DNA of 64,000 bases from Spirometra erinaceieuropaei (GCA_902702965.1 CACRXP010000663.1:278328-342327), one strand, 5' to 3'; positions 10,307 to 25,300 are shown, numbered from the stretch's first letter. The notes: generated by a model not told the origin, from the sequence alone. A program made the numbers and translations.

Positions 10307-13300
10307 GTAAGAAGAGTTGCTTTTTTTCTGTGAAAACACGCAGTTAGTCTTTTTAACCTATGCGCTGTCAAACATGCGGATCTTAGGCCATGTCTGACGT
10401 TTGCTTCAAAGACTGCTTTGGATGTTACGAGTAGCCATCTCATTTCTATCTACTTCAACTCCTCTATGACCTCTTCGATTTTGTGCTTTTCTTTAGGCAA
10501 TAAAAATGAGGATTTAATTCCAATGACTGTAAACTATAACCGCATTTCATTATTTGACACGAATCCTTAAACCCCTTATCATTATCAGTTCCAGTTATCA
10601 GGGTGATGAAATGTACAGAGAGTGTCGTGTGCTTACCTCTCCCAACTGTACCTCCTGAAATCTTGACTGCAATCTTGAAATACAATTTAGATTAGAGAAT
10701 CATTCAGGTTGGTTTATAATAACGATTAAAGGCAAGCATACACAGCAGAATTCACTGGAGCCAACAAATTACGGGATCGCTAATCAGCTGTAACCTGTAG
10801 CTGTATAATAGATATAACGAATGAGAAAGATACAGAGATTTAAACTACCACAGAGAAAGTCATCGTTCACTGCACGCCGACCAATCAATTAAATACTAAC
10901 TTAAAATTACAACTTAGGAAAGAAAGTTGGGAAGTTAGCACGCAGTGGGGGTGGGTTTTTATCGTACCATTTTATTGGCTAGTCAGCTTGCAGTAAACGA
11001 CGATCTTGCTGTTTTGTCGAAGTTCAAGTCTGCCTATCCTTCTCATTCGTTATCTCTATTATGCAACGACAGGTCGCAGTTGACAAGTCACCGCGAAATT
11101 TGTTGGTTCCAATAAATTCTGTGTATGCTTGCTTCAGATTCACGGGGACATATTGTTTCAAACAATGCTTAGCATGCAACATAATTCCTATATATTTCTG
11201 CGACGCCAAGATGCTACATTCTGAATGAGCTTTTTTCCGGTAGCCTTCACTGGGTAACAATGACTGCTTGAGCTGGAGAAATTTTCTGCTTTGATTTTTG
11301 ATTTTTTGATAAAGCGAAATATATTTTGTAGTAAACATGCAAGAAAAGGCAAGAAAATTTGTCAGCATTTTTGCGAGCAGTTAAGGCAAACCTATGATGG
11401 AATAAGTGCTTCTTTTCAATCGTCCTTAATAACTGCTTTATTGATAACAAAAGGTCAAGCGTTCTTGAACGTGTAGCAGCCTCTAATGGAGGCGTTTGCT
11501 TTTTGCCCAAGTTATGCTGTCTGGAGGTCTCGAGTTATTTTGCATCGGAAACCCGGAAACATTGTAAGCAAGAACTGTCGACAACCCCCGCAACTAGAAT
11601 ACATGAGCCGCCTTTAGATATCGATCGTTCTCGTCGATTCTTCGATAGTCCTCTTATAGAAAGCAAGGTAAAAAAAACTAATTCTTGCACTCATTTAATA
11701 GCAAATCACGTCCTTTTGGAATTTTATGCCGAAAAGGTTATATTTGGGTTTTAAAGGAGTTTTCCAGTTCCCGAATAATTCCGAGCTCGATCTGCTGTTC
11801 CATTTGCGTTTTGCGTTTACAGACCACAGACTGAATAGTTTCCGTCTATGGAAAGTCATGCATTCCTCTATCTCTTCAAGAAGACACCATACACAGCTCA
11901 CGAAATTTTGCATTGCGTGTGGACTATTACGTATACTTAATAAGGCGAATTGTGAACGGACGTTCAGTTTATTTATTTTTTTTTTTTTGAGGGGGCACTT
12001 TTCGGTCCTTAAAATTCTCATAATTACAATCTTTTTAAAACCCTAAGATACGCTTCCTCTGGTATAAGCCTTAAAGAAAACCTAATTTTCTACCAACTAC
12101 GTGCAAGAAAGTATATGTTTGTGCTTGTTTTCTATAAAATGTTTTTTGTACTTATATGAGCATCAAAAACCAAGGTAAAAACACCCTACCTAAGTAGTCA
12201 TTGTTCACTGAGTGTGGCGTTTGTAGGCTACCAAAAGGAAGCGCTTTCATAAATCGGCATCCTGTCGTGAGCGAAATAGACACTGCGATTATTCCGCACT
12301 TTAATCAGTATTACAGACCTATTTGATCAATCCTTCTGGATTAAAAATTCATTTTCATAATTTCCGTTAATGCTTTATGAGACAGGTCATTCACTGCAGG
12401 TCAACAAATAACCCTGGACCACGCATTCAGTGTAGCTGCTTCGAAATGACAGTTCGACAACCTATGTCATCTGTTAGCTGAGGAGTACAGTTGTTCATCT
12501 CCATGACACTGAATTGACCAATCGGAGTTCAGCTGTTTGTTTATGTTTAGCGGGATAGTAGAGTCGTGCAGCTGATATCTGGATGCATGCACTGAACTTC
12601 TAAACTTTACTGGATGCACCGCTCTCGACAGGGCCTCGCTCAGATTGACCTTCAGCCATACTGTAATCAGTGTTGGCTAACCTGAAAATTCTGGAGGCCT
12701 TAACTACGGCATAGCATTTTTTGGCCTTCAAATCGTGCAATACTTTTGAAAATTCCAAATCGGAAACGCATCGTATCTCCTCTAACGCCTCCTTACAGTC
12801 AGCAGTTTTTTTTGATTTTGAAGAGCGGTGGACGGACACCAGAGTAAATTATTATCACCCATGATTAGGCCTTGGTAAACAAATCTTCATTTTGAAGACT
12901 ATTCATCATCAGGCCTGCACCGTCATATAAGGGAGGATGGAATAGCAAAGTTTAGATAGCCAATAAACAGTAAGTACAGTGGGTGACCGATCTCATAGAA
13001 TGTTCGCCGAAATTCTGAAATGCGTTTTCGATTAGGAAGGATTACCTAGGTGGGGTTGTAATTTTGCTTAACAAACAACAAATTCCCATAGTATTTCAGA
13101 CTGCCCATGATGTCGGCTTTTGAATGAACTTCTTTTCGACCTCCCATAAAAGCCACACTTGGTGAAAAAGCGACTACTCAAGTAGCATGCATTTTTCGCA
13201 ATGATTACCGATGGTCCTATAAATTCAACTATTTCTTATGGAAAACATGCGCAAAATATGCTTTCTTTTACTTGTTTGGTAGAAAATAACATTGTCTTTA

Positions 13301-16300
13301 CATTTTATACCATAAAGAGGTGTATATTTAGGTTTTAAAAAAGTTTCTAATTGTAAGATTTTTAAGACCGTGTGATGTCCATACGTACAGCGTCGCACAT
13401 CTCCCTTTACCAATGCTCCTCGTGAAACGTACAACATATTCAACATCCATTATTTATGCTGCTTGTAGACTGGAATTGTTAAATGATAATGCAACGGCTA
13501 ATCTGACCCAAAATTATTGGGGAATTGGAAAAGTTCTTCAGAACCTAAATATGCGCTTTCTTTGGGTATAAAATGTAAAGACAATGTTATTTTCTACCAA
13601 ACAAGTAAAAGAAAACAGATTTTTATGCATGCTTCCCATAAGAAATATTTAGATTTATAGGACCGTCGAAAAGCAATGGGAAAAATGCATGCTACTTAAG
13701 TAGTAAGTTTTTAACAAGTGAGAGGTCAAAAAGAAGTCCGTTCAAAAGCCGACAGCCTGGCGAGTCCGAAATACTATAGGATTTTGTTGTTTGATAAGCA
13801 ACATTACAACCCCACCTAGGTAATCCTCCCTAATCGAAAACGCATTTCAGAATTTCGGCCAGCATTTTATGAGATCGGTCACGCACTGTATGTGGAAGAG
13901 GGTTGGGGGCGTCCAGAGGTCAGGGGTTATAGCCTAGCTCTGTCGGAGGCTTAGGGAGGGGGGGGGAAGGAATGGGAAATTGTTTGGCCATTGGCTATGT
14001 CTCCGTTCTGCCGCTGTAACGCGACCACTGAACGCCCCCAGTTCTCTCCCCGTACTTACCGTTTATTGGCTGTTTGAACTTTTGCTATATTACTCTGCAG
14101 GCCTACTGACGAATAGTCAAGAATGTACGCTTGCCGGCCCTGACTTTTCAGATGTTTACATGGGTATCATCCATGAAATTAAACAGTTTTGAAGACCGTC
14201 CACGTCCAGAGAGGCTCGTTCCAGTTCGTGACCGCTCGCTTGATCTTCTGTATTCTTATCTGAACTCATCAAATGCTGGTAGTCAAGTAGGTCGGCATCT
14301 CCCAGATATCGAAAATCTAAGGAAGTAGGATTTATCTGGTTTCGGCGGTCCGGGTAGTCCAGAGAGGCGACCACTCACAACCTGGAGGAGGGCCACGAAT
14401 TCAACGTTTGCGAGCACTCGGATAATGGCGCGGGTCAGCCGGGCACGTTGATATACCCCCGCTCTCACGCACTCCGTTCCCGCGACCATGAGGCAAAACC
14501 CAATTTCCAACCAAGGGTGCACGCAGTCACGCCGCCGTAAGACGGCGTGGGACTCAGCTCTTCGCGAATACCACCCTCTGCACTCATATCACCCCCCCCC
14601 CTTCATAGCTTGGCTACAAAAACTGCTCATTTGATGCCGCATTCTCACAGTCTCTGACGATGGCCTCCTGTACGAGACCGAAAGCTCAGACTAACACACG
14701 TATTGTCCCGGCGATCGCGTGTGCATCTTCCTTACAACAAGAACCTGGGATTCGCGTATTCCCTTTTATCCGGTTTCGGATTTTTTTTCGGGAGGATTAA
14801 ACCCGTACAAGTGCACAATATCGTCTTTATGACATTCAACGTGTGCTGTTGAGACCTCTGTGACTGAAAGACCCTAACTATATTTTTATGGCAAACATTT
14901 TTAACCGTTCGTTGAGCTGGAGGAAACAAGCGAATAATTCAGCCAGGAATGTGGGTGATTTCCAGCAAAACCGGTAGGCGGGTTGTGCTGAGAAACCCGG
15001 CAATTATCAGAAGTGTGCAGTTAAGACGCCGCCTTTTGTCCGCCTACAAGGTTCCCCATCAGTCGGTCGCGAGATTTCTTTGGGGGAAGGTATGTTCTCC
15101 GGTTACTGGCTCCGTTACCAGGACCAATCCCAGTGTTCATATCTTGCCGTCGGCCGCAATCCTGATCTTCAAAAAATAGGGTTGGCTGGCTTGGAAATAA
15201 AGTCAGTTTTGTATTGAAAGAAGACTGCAGGAGACTGTAAAAATGCGCTGGATATAAAAAAAGAGAAACTCGACAGGATGTGGAGTTTTCACTGTTGGAA
15301 CACGTGTCCCACACTGCGCATGGCCCGGTAAAAGATGTTGCCTGGGTGACGATATTTCAACGCACCCGCCACAGGTGTTTTACTACAGTACTTTCTCCAA
15401 GAGAGGCTAGTATGGGTAGGACACGGAGAGATGAATCCCGCACCCGCGGGGGGGGGACTACAGGTAATCTTGAGCTAAATTCCAAGAAGGTGGAGGCTAA
15501 AGTTTGCGAACGGGGATAGGTACCCCCTCTAGGAATTTAGCGCGACGCCGCCTGCAGCAACCCCCCCCCCGGGTCCATATTCTCGTGTCTGGCCGTAGCA
15601 TGTTCTATTTAGTAGGTTCTAACTCAATGTGAGTGGTGTATACCGCTCTATCCGGATGGCATTTTGAAAGGGGCGTTCCCACTTCGCAGCCCAAACAGAC
15701 GACCGCATGGAACCTAGAAATTAGGAAGTCCTCTTACCGACACAGACAGGGAGGTCAGAATTCCTGTGGCTGCTAAGCGGTGAGAGTTCGTAATCTAGTC
15801 ACTACCACCACCAGGTCAAATCCCATGTTGGAAGGAGAAGACAGAATGCACCAGAATGAGGGGTTTATTGTGCACAGAACCCGGAGTTCTCCTATCAGGC
15901 GGCAGTGGTCACTGGCGAAGCCAGGGCTGGTGTTGACTGCGTCCAGTCATGCCTGAGAGTCTCTGAGATAGTGGTGGCAGCCGCTTTTGTAGGCTCGGGG
16001 GCCAAGCTCAAGTGGTGTCCAGTCAGCGTGTGTTGCATTTGCCGAGGGATGGTGTCCCAGTGGCTTAGGTTGCGGTTGCTGGGGGAAGGTGTGTTCAAGG
16101 GACCGCATGGGCAGCTGCGACGCTGTGAAGACGCAATTGTGTCCGAGCTGAAGTCGGTCAAGTGGCTTCAGGTCAGCGCGTCTGTAACGGCTCGCTGCAA
16201 GGGGTGAATGTCCTCGAGGTAGAGAGGCCAGACTTGCCATGATTGATGGCCTCTGCATGCCTACCTCTGGCTTATGCACTGTCTTCAGCCAGCTATACCC

Positions 16301-19300
16301 CAATTTACAAGCTACACATCCATGATATCAACTCCCAGATTAGCGGGTCACCTGTCAACACTCCCGTCATCGCATCATATCACATCATATCGGGACTGTT
16401 TAGTCTGAATGGTGTGCATATGTCTTTTCTGGTTACCAAACGGAAATCAGCGTTTCTGTTTGACCTTTGAGCTAAGGCCTAGAGTTTATTCAGTTGACAG
16501 TTTGACCGCGGCATCCGACGATGTCTACCATGTGCTCCACAGCAAGATGAGAGCAGGCACGGTGACTTGCGTGTGATTTAGTTTATAGTGAGAGTAGATT
16601 TGCGCTGCATCTACCACACTCTCTCCTCCTCCCCCCATCTGGGCCCGGTGTTAAAAGAGAGTCAAGAAGACCGGAGGCGGGGGAGGGGGCAGATGGATGG
16701 CGCAGCTGAGCTCGCACCTTGGCGCTCCACCTCACACCCCGTGGTCCACACAACACGTGACCAGGATTTTGACCAACAAAAAGCTGAACTGACGAGGAGC
16801 TATTGAGGACGAGAGTTCACGAATGCCTGTCTTACATAACCGTTATATGGATTCAGTAACGGCATGATGGTGGCTACATTGTCTTTCTTTATTCAAATAC
16901 GTTGTGCCAATTAGGTACAACTAGTTTTGTGACAACAAGATGCTTACCTGCCGAGTAAATTAACAAAGTCAAGAAAATAGTATGCGATCTCACAGATAAC
17001 TACACAAAAGTCCTAGCGTCAGAAAATCAGGTCACGCATCTCAGTCCCTAATTTATCCAAAGGTAACGCATTTAAGGAGCAAGGAGAGTTACTGACGAAT
17101 ACGAAGAAGACAGGACAACTTTTTCTGGCTTGTTGGCTATAAATTTCAGGCCACACCTTAATCCAGGTCCGAGAGATCTGCGATTTAAAACATCACCAGT
17201 CGGTCAACATGCGTTTGAATGACGGGTTCATCTTTCATCGGTTCCTACAGAGAATACACGACAGTTTGACCGTCGTTGACGACGATGTCCACCGCGTGTT
17301 CCACAGCCAGGTGAGAGTAGGCACGGTGACTTGCGTGTGAATTAGTTTATAGTGAGAGTAGATTTGCGCAGCACCTACCGCAATCTCTTCCCCCCCCCCT
17401 TTCCCCTCCTCCCCCCCCCACCCGGACCCGGTGTCAATACATTGCTAAGAAGACCGGAAGCGAGGGAGGAGGCAGATGGATGGCGCAGTTGAGCTCGCAC
17501 CTTGGCGCTCCACTCCACGCCCCGTGGTCCACAAAACACTTGACCAACAAAAATGGGTCAGAAATAGGAGAGCACAGGTAGGCACATAATGTCCAGCAAT
17601 CGTTAACTGAGAGGCTTGTGGTCGATGGTTTAACTTCTTATGACTAGTAAATATCAACTGTTTTCCAGCTGCGGTAATTTTCACGACTAGTTTAGGGTGA
17701 TTAAGCTTCAACAGCGTTTCAAACGTGTCAGCGCTCAGAATAAAATGTTGTGGTAGGACCCACATAGCTCCTAAAAAATAAAACTTCTTCATCTCTTTCG
17801 GCGAAGGGGACACCGAAATACCTTCAACGGAATTGGAAGAAAAACGTGTTTTTGATGCATAACAGGGATAAAAATTTGGAGGGAACGCGTACTAATCGAC
17901 CAGAAGGATGTAATATGACATTTGAGGAGGAAGGGAGGTTTTGTTGGAGCATCTGAAACGGATGGTATGGGTTTCAAGGTACCCCTTAAGGATACAGTGG
18001 AGTGTGCCTCAACTATTTACTCCACCATTCAAATGTTTTTGCATTTTAACTGGTCATTTTTGTTTATTCTACCCTCAACAAATGAAACAAAAATCGCTGC
18101 GTCATTTCAGTAAATGTCTAATTTTAAGTGTCACTCAGCAGATTCAGAGGTGTGGGTATCGTATGAATTTCAGCGGAAAGGTGGTTCACTGAAACCTCGG
18201 GGATCTTATCAGTGCTTTATTTGTACGGTGCTATAGAAAGAGAACATAAATTCCCCTCCCCAATTTCAGCTGGCCTGCATGAAGTTACGTCTGGCCTACG
18301 CTCCAGTCGACCGCCACTTCCCCAAAAATCAAATCACTCGAATACTGCAAGAATTTGCTCCCATTGCCTGCATTGTGGAGGAAGACTCTGACGACGGCAG
18401 TCTGTTCTTATCCAATCAGAACACCGGAACCTTGAAAGTGATCAGTAGCAGCGAACTATTTACCTGGGAATACGTGGAACGCCTATGGCAGGGATCGGAA
18501 TGCAATGAAGCACAGAGCTGCCATGCACTCTTCTCCACGGTCACTGACCCTGTCATCTTAGTCCTCTTCACTTCAGGCAGCACCTCACCCACTCCGAAGG
18601 GCGTAGCTCTCAGAAACCGACAACTTATGAACCGTCTCGACTGGCAGTGGAGTCCGGCCTCACCCCTGGCCGGTCTGACGGGACCCAGTCTGGCCAAAAC
18701 CTCCTGGCTCTTCGTGGACGGCTTCACGGAAGTCTTCGGGGCTCTGTTAGCTGGCCGGCCCATCCTCCTCCCCCTCTCTCCCCGCGGCCATCTTTCCACC
18801 GTCCAGCTGTTTACAGATGCCTCTCTCCTGGCTAGTGTGGTGCGAAAGTTTGCCATCGTCCAGCTCACCGTTGTGCCGGAGCAATTGCAGTCCTGGTTGG
18901 TCCAGATCGAGGCCACTGCCACTGCTGCTGCCGCTGGCGCCGCCGACTGCGATCTGATTGGTCACTTCTCCAGTCTGGAGGTTCTAGTGGTCAGCGGGCA
19001 GTTGTTGCCCGTGCGTCTGGCGGCGGATGTCTTTCGCGTCTTCTCTGCGGGGAGACTTCGCCTGATTAACCTCTACGGTAGCACCGAGGTGGCAGGGGAT
19101 GTGACGGGGGCAGCGTTTGAGAGTTTGGAAGAAGTTCTTGCCAGTCGTGAGAAGGCGACTTCGGCTGGGTTTGGCGATGCCTTCTTTTTGCCCGTGGGAC
19201 TTCCCATCAAGAACTGTGAAGTCTACGTACTGACGCGTCGTTCAGGTATGAGACAGGCTGTGCTTTTGTTAATGCGTTGAATGTTGTTTAGGAGAGGACG

Positions 19301-22300
19301 AGTGTGGTGAGCTGCAGGTGCTTCCGCGAGGAGAAATCGGCGAGGTTTACGTATCAGGTGCCGCTGTACCCGCTGATGGCAGAATCTATGCAGAGTCAAT
19401 AAGGTATGTTTTCTCCTTCGTCGTCTTCTTTTTCTTCTTATGGAAAGTCATCTGCCACCCTAAGGACATGACTCCAAACCGGCGAACTCATTTGTCGTAC
19501 ATATGTAGTTTTTAAATGTAGATCTGGTGTGTGATTGCTATCGCGAGCCGGTGCTCTAGTGGCATGGTTAGATAGAGCTGACGGCGTGGCTTGCGCTGGT
19601 AATTAAACGAAATATTTGAAGCGATCAGTTAGCGAAATTCCACTCTATCGCGCTGTCCTTTCGTCTCAACGAAAGAATGAAACACTGACTTGGGGGACTT
19701 CGTAAACACTTATGAGACCTCTTGTTTTAGTACCTTCCAAGAAGCACAACAATAAAAGTGCGTTTAAATCCCCAGATCACCATTGCATGATCCGGACATG
19801 TGTTAGTAGTAGTAGTAAGTTGTTCTAATCGGAGTAACAAAATACACTTACTTCTGTTCATCGAGCCCTTATTTGCAAGACATAAGTAGACCCCTGGTGG
19901 ATCTCTTCGCGTCGGCACATGTCGCAAAACCCCTCCCCATCACAGTGGACCGATAATCACCACCCAGAACAAACTGTGCCTTTCAAAACTCTGTAGGATG
20001 TCGGTACTGTTCCCTCACAAAGGGCTACGCGGGAGATGTGCTGCTGCAAGCGTTAGCCGGGCTGCAAAAAGTGCGCGCATGGCATGACAGATGTCATTCA
20101 TGAGGAGTGAGGTCGTACGTCTAGGTGCGGGCTCCAGTCGCGCCAGCCACTTGCACCTAGTCTCAGCACCAGATGGCTGACCGGCTCGGATNNNNNNNNN
20201 NNNNNNNNNNNNNNNNNNNNNNNNNNNNNNNNNNNNNNNNNNNNNNNNNNNNNNNNNNNNNNNNNNNNNNNNNNNNNNNNNNNNNNNNNNNNNCTGGGGA
20301 CTCCTTCACCATGGCGGACAGTGCATATTCCCCGTTAGAAACAATCGGACGCGCGTTTAAACTATCGCGTTCAGCTAAAATCCGTGACTTCGAAGAGTTT
20401 CAACTAGCTGGATTGGTCGGTCATCTCAGAACGCAAGGTCAGAACGTGATAGCTCCCTCATACTGTGGCCTGTATGGCACTCCCAGTCAGATGAGATCCG
20501 AGCCAACTGCTCCTGGTCCTGTCGCGTGTGGTACACGTGGACGGGCTTCTTGGATTTGTTAGCGACTGCGCCTGATTCCCCTCTGCTCGTCTTTACTCAA
20601 GTGAGGCAGTTGCTGCGCAAGTTCATTGTCGCTAAATGTCTTGGAAGGGTTACAACTGACTGGATAACTCGGTCACTTCGGGACGCAAAGTTAGACTCCC
20701 TCCTACTGTATGTAATTTCCAATCAGATGGGATCCCAGTCAAGTAGTCCTTTTTTCTGTGAAAACCTGTTCCATTGTGCGCGTACCAGGCGCGTGCAGCA
20801 CAGGTTCCAGTTGCTAAGAGGACTTACTCTGGGTGTCGACTGGGAAACGTTTTTTGAAATGGCATTCAAGTCTAATCTCAGACGACATGATTACCAGCGT
20901 AAAAGAGAACTGAGCCATGCAAATCAACGTTCCTCCTTTTTCGCACAGAGGGTCATTCGCCAATGGATCTCTTTGTCGGAGTATGTTGTTATTCCCCTAC
21001 CGTGGTTGTGTTCAAGAGACAGCTGGATACTCACCTGCTAGAGGGCAACCCGAACTCCTGAAGCCTGATATAACGGATTACTGAAATGACTATAAATATA
21101 CTACTAACGTGATTTCAACAGATCCTTTTTTGTGTGTCAAACTTGACCCATATCGAAAATTTCACAGTTGGAATGCGGTGAAAAGTGTTTCGCAATTCGC
21201 GAATACCATACCCCTTTCGCATTTACGTTCCATTATTAGATTTATGAATTTTCCATACTAAAACCGCAAGCAACATTTTTGTAATTTAATTATTTACCTT
21301 TACATCCGTACCGTCTAAATGGAGTTTTCAAGGCTTCTGTCGTTTACTCCAAATATACTGACTGATACTGACCGAAGTCCGGTGTCGCCATAAACTGTCT
21401 CAGGTGCGAGCTACCTGTGTTGCTGTGGGGCACACGGTAGACATCGTCGTTCGCGGTGGTCGAAGTGACGAGACGTAGGTTTTAAATTGCAGTATGGTTG
21501 TAAGCCACTTATGCTCGTTGAAAATTACACCCGTGGCATTGTAGAGCTGGTCACTCAGCTAGTGTCTATTAGAGAAACCTGCGACATTTCTACTCTTTCA
21601 GTAGATTAACAGATAGTCATAACGACTTCCGGCATTACCAGCAGTCACTTAAGTATACTTAAATCGTAGTAAGTATTTTCTAATTAAACCAGATAGTGTG
21701 ACGTATAGTTGTTCCTAATGGTGTTTACCCTGGATAAAACATCCAGGCCGTCTAATGTTCCAGCAGAAGAGGAAGCTAGGAATTCCTGGACACTGGCCAA
21801 CGTCTTTTCTTCAAAGCCGGGCTTCCAGTTTCTTTTCCGAACTGGCGACCTTGGTTTCGTCTCGCCTAGCAACGGTCAACTCTACGTGTGCGGACGCTGC
21901 GACGACACGGTGAAGGTGAACGGGGTCAAGTGCAACCTTACCGCCATAGACACCTTCCTAGCAGGCGTAACTGATGAGGCGACGAGCAATCCCGATTCAC
22001 AATATCGACGATTCGCTCCTTTGAGGGCCACGGTTACCCAGCTGATTGATAGCGATCACCGCAAAGCGCAACTTGTCTGCTTCTACACACGAAAAGACGA
22101 CAGTTCATCGGAGACGTCGGGAGAATGTTTCACCAGTTTGGATCTTGCGAAGTTGATTGGTGGAAACTTGCCCTCGTTTGTGAACGTCAAAGTTGTGCAG
22201 GTAGGCTTCGCTCTCGGCAGTTTTGGGAATGTTTTCAAGACATTTGGCTATATGAGCTTCGGTTTTAAAAAGTTCTGTCTCGTAGTCGTGACTCTGTACT

Positions 22301-25300
22301 ACAGGTATTGAAGTTGCTCGAATAAAGACTGTAGACAGAGAAGAGGAACTTCTCCAAAGTGCTAAAAATCAATAAGATAGAATAAAAAGGCAACAGGATT
22401 AAATCCGAACCTAAACTTTTTCGGTAAATCAGAGTAAGGGATTCGCCGAATTAACACAAGAGCTAGCTTCAAATTTTTCTATAGATGAAGTTTAGTTAAC
22501 GACAAACTGCAATCAACTAATGGATGCAGGGCATATTTTTGTCTAAGGTCATTTTCTTCCGGCCCAGTTCTAACCACCTGAGCAGAAAATCGTGATTTGT
22601 AATTGTATTTGGGTTAAGTTACCGCAATAGATGGAATCCACAAATTCTGATACAGTAAACTGACATTCCAACAGGAATGAGAAAGAGATCAGTTTGGGAC
22701 CCACCAGACGACTATCTAGCTCAATTAATAGGTGTTTCATCGGATTTGCCTAATTTATCTGACCCATTTGTTAGAAACGGCAAAGTTTTTCAGAACTGGG
22801 TCGGCTGAATTATGTAAAACTGTTAAAATTACCTGGCAGAATTATTTTACTACCAGCTCCGACTGTCGAGTTCAATGCACGTAAATGCTTTATTATGGCT
22901 TTCCTAGTATACGAGACATTCTAATGCGCATGCATCATCTGGGGCTGAGTTTAATAAAAGCGGCAGTTAACGTTTTTTCAAAAGAATCGACTCATTAAAT
23001 GCCTTACATCCATGGAATTTCTAAGTGTTTGCGTAGACGGGACGTACTTGGACACCACTTTGGCTTTTTTTGATGTCTGAATCAATGTTGCAAGTGGTGA
23101 GATGTGGTTATCTAGCCCCACCTGATGGACACAACACTGTCGGGGTTTGGTTTAGGGTTAGGGATTAGAGTAAGGGGTTAGGACCAGGGGTTAGGGCAAA
23201 TATTTCTCAATCACCCAAAGTACAACCGCGCATTCCCAATAGCTTTCGCTTTGCATGCATTTACTTGACCTCGTCGCTCGTGCGTTCTCCGGCCCCACCT
23301 GTAAAAACCCCTATTATCACCGTACCCATATTATAGGCGGCTGGGGTTTATTTACTTGAGGTGGGGCTACATAACCACATCTGACCTTGTAATTTATCAT
23401 CCATGCATTTCTGCCTTTTTCTATCTGCAGGTACCCTTTTTCCCCACAAAATCAATCAGCGGGAAAGTTGACAAGGCCAAACTCAAGGCCGATTACCTTT
23501 CGGGTGCGTTCGAGCGTGCCGCCTTGGCAATAACAAACCAACAACAGTCCCCCGTGAGTGAGTCAACAGACGGGCATCTGAGCGATCGAGAACGAGCGCG
23601 TGAAATATTTGCCAGGGTCCTCGGCCTTGAGACAGCGAATCAGAATGCAGCCAGACCCATGGATGATGAGGACTTCTCTCAACTCGGAGGGGACTCGATG
23701 ACAGTAATTTGAATAGCTCCTCTAACCGATTTTAATAATGATTAATACATCAACAACCCATAACCAAGCCGATTCGGCTGGAACGTAGATGGTGAACAGT
23801 ATGGAAAAGTACGTCTTACACAGAACTGAATCCAGATGTCTTGGCATTCAAGCTACAGTTCACAAGTTAACGATTCCAATAACTACTTTGATTTGGCACT
23901 GAGGGCTTGGATGCGTCCCTATTCCGGTGATGAATACTGTGGAGGCAGTTTGAATGAGTATTGATTTTTCCTAACCAGACGAAGACAAATTTCTTCGTTT
24001 GGAGAACAATGGGCAACCTCTTCAGTCCAGGGGGGCGAGCACCTAAGCAAAATGTACAAATAGTAATTTCTCGACTTTTCCAAGCAAAACATTCTGCTCA
24101 GTTAATATGTTTTCTACTTAAAGATAACGGGTAGCTCTATTTTACAACCCTTCAGTCATATCAAGGCAGACGGTAGCCTATAAAATATTATTTGCACCAG
24201 CAAGGTCGGGGTCACTCTTTTAAGCCTTCAAAAACGTTTGGCTGCTTTCCCCGCAGACCTAAAATTAAAAGTACGTGCCAATGCTCCCTAAAGAAATGAC
24301 AAAGGAATTATCCCCATAGGACGTACTATGTGGATGTCCAATTCAGGTAGAAACACAAGAAAATACTGCATTCACAGAGATTACTTACTTCCGACATGGA
24401 TACAAATCCACTTTTTTATCACGTGTACCGAGAAATTGGACGGACTGATGACTTCATAGTATACCGGAACGAAGGAAAATTAGGTACAACGTGACTGAAA
24501 GCACGGACATCGTCTAAAGACCTCTAGCACACCTTGAGATAAGACGGTCAGTATGTGATATCCTATTTTGTGTGTTTAGTCTGAGGAATTTTTGCAAGTT
24601 TCTTGGATGAAACACTCAGAGGGTTTTTTCACACATTGTATCAAGCTAAATCAAATCGGTGTGTTTGGAATTAATGACAGGGGCCCCCGAAAACTCCATC
24701 GAAAAAATACAAGTCTGCATAAAGAGTAGTTTATTTAAAAATTTTTGCAGATATTTTCGACATGAGAGATGCAGAAGACTGGTAGTGAAAAAAGGGCGTT
24801 TAAAGTATGGTGAATTTTCTAGATAACAGCAGAGCGTTTGCTCGCATTATGGTCATCGGTTTCAAAGTAAACAAAATGGGCTATTGAAATCAAAACAGTA
24901 ACATGTTTACAGTTATAATAATAACTTATTAGATGATGTTTATGAAGTTCCTGCTAACCTTTAAGAGGTGAGTATTCCGACCTACTCTAAGCATACTCAC
25001 GTTAGTGAAATGCATGACATACGCCGGTTAACAATTTCACCGTTAAATGCCTATTTGCGAGAAGTAGAGTGGACGCTGATTGATGCGACGTCAAAGATAT
25101 GTCTTCGGTGCTATTTCGAAAAGATTTCCCAAATCTACACCAAGATCAAGTTGTGTAACAACTGTCTTGTACATAGTGGAGGAATAGAGGTGTAAAGTGG
25201 TAAGGTACTTTGCTTGCGTCAAAGTTTTGACTTCAAGAACAAGCTTCTCAACGCGCCGTTGTACACCTTCATGAATATCTGTGTCTTCCCAAAGCCACCT

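Noticed and set aside
18416..18922. 168-codon ORF on the - strand
   Set aside because: Shadow of NRPS exon 2 in GC-rich coding sequence.
23150..23197. Interstitial telomere
   Set aside because: TTAGGG copies are irregular and few, and lie inside a TIR MITE; a similar weak stretch is at 56340-56425.
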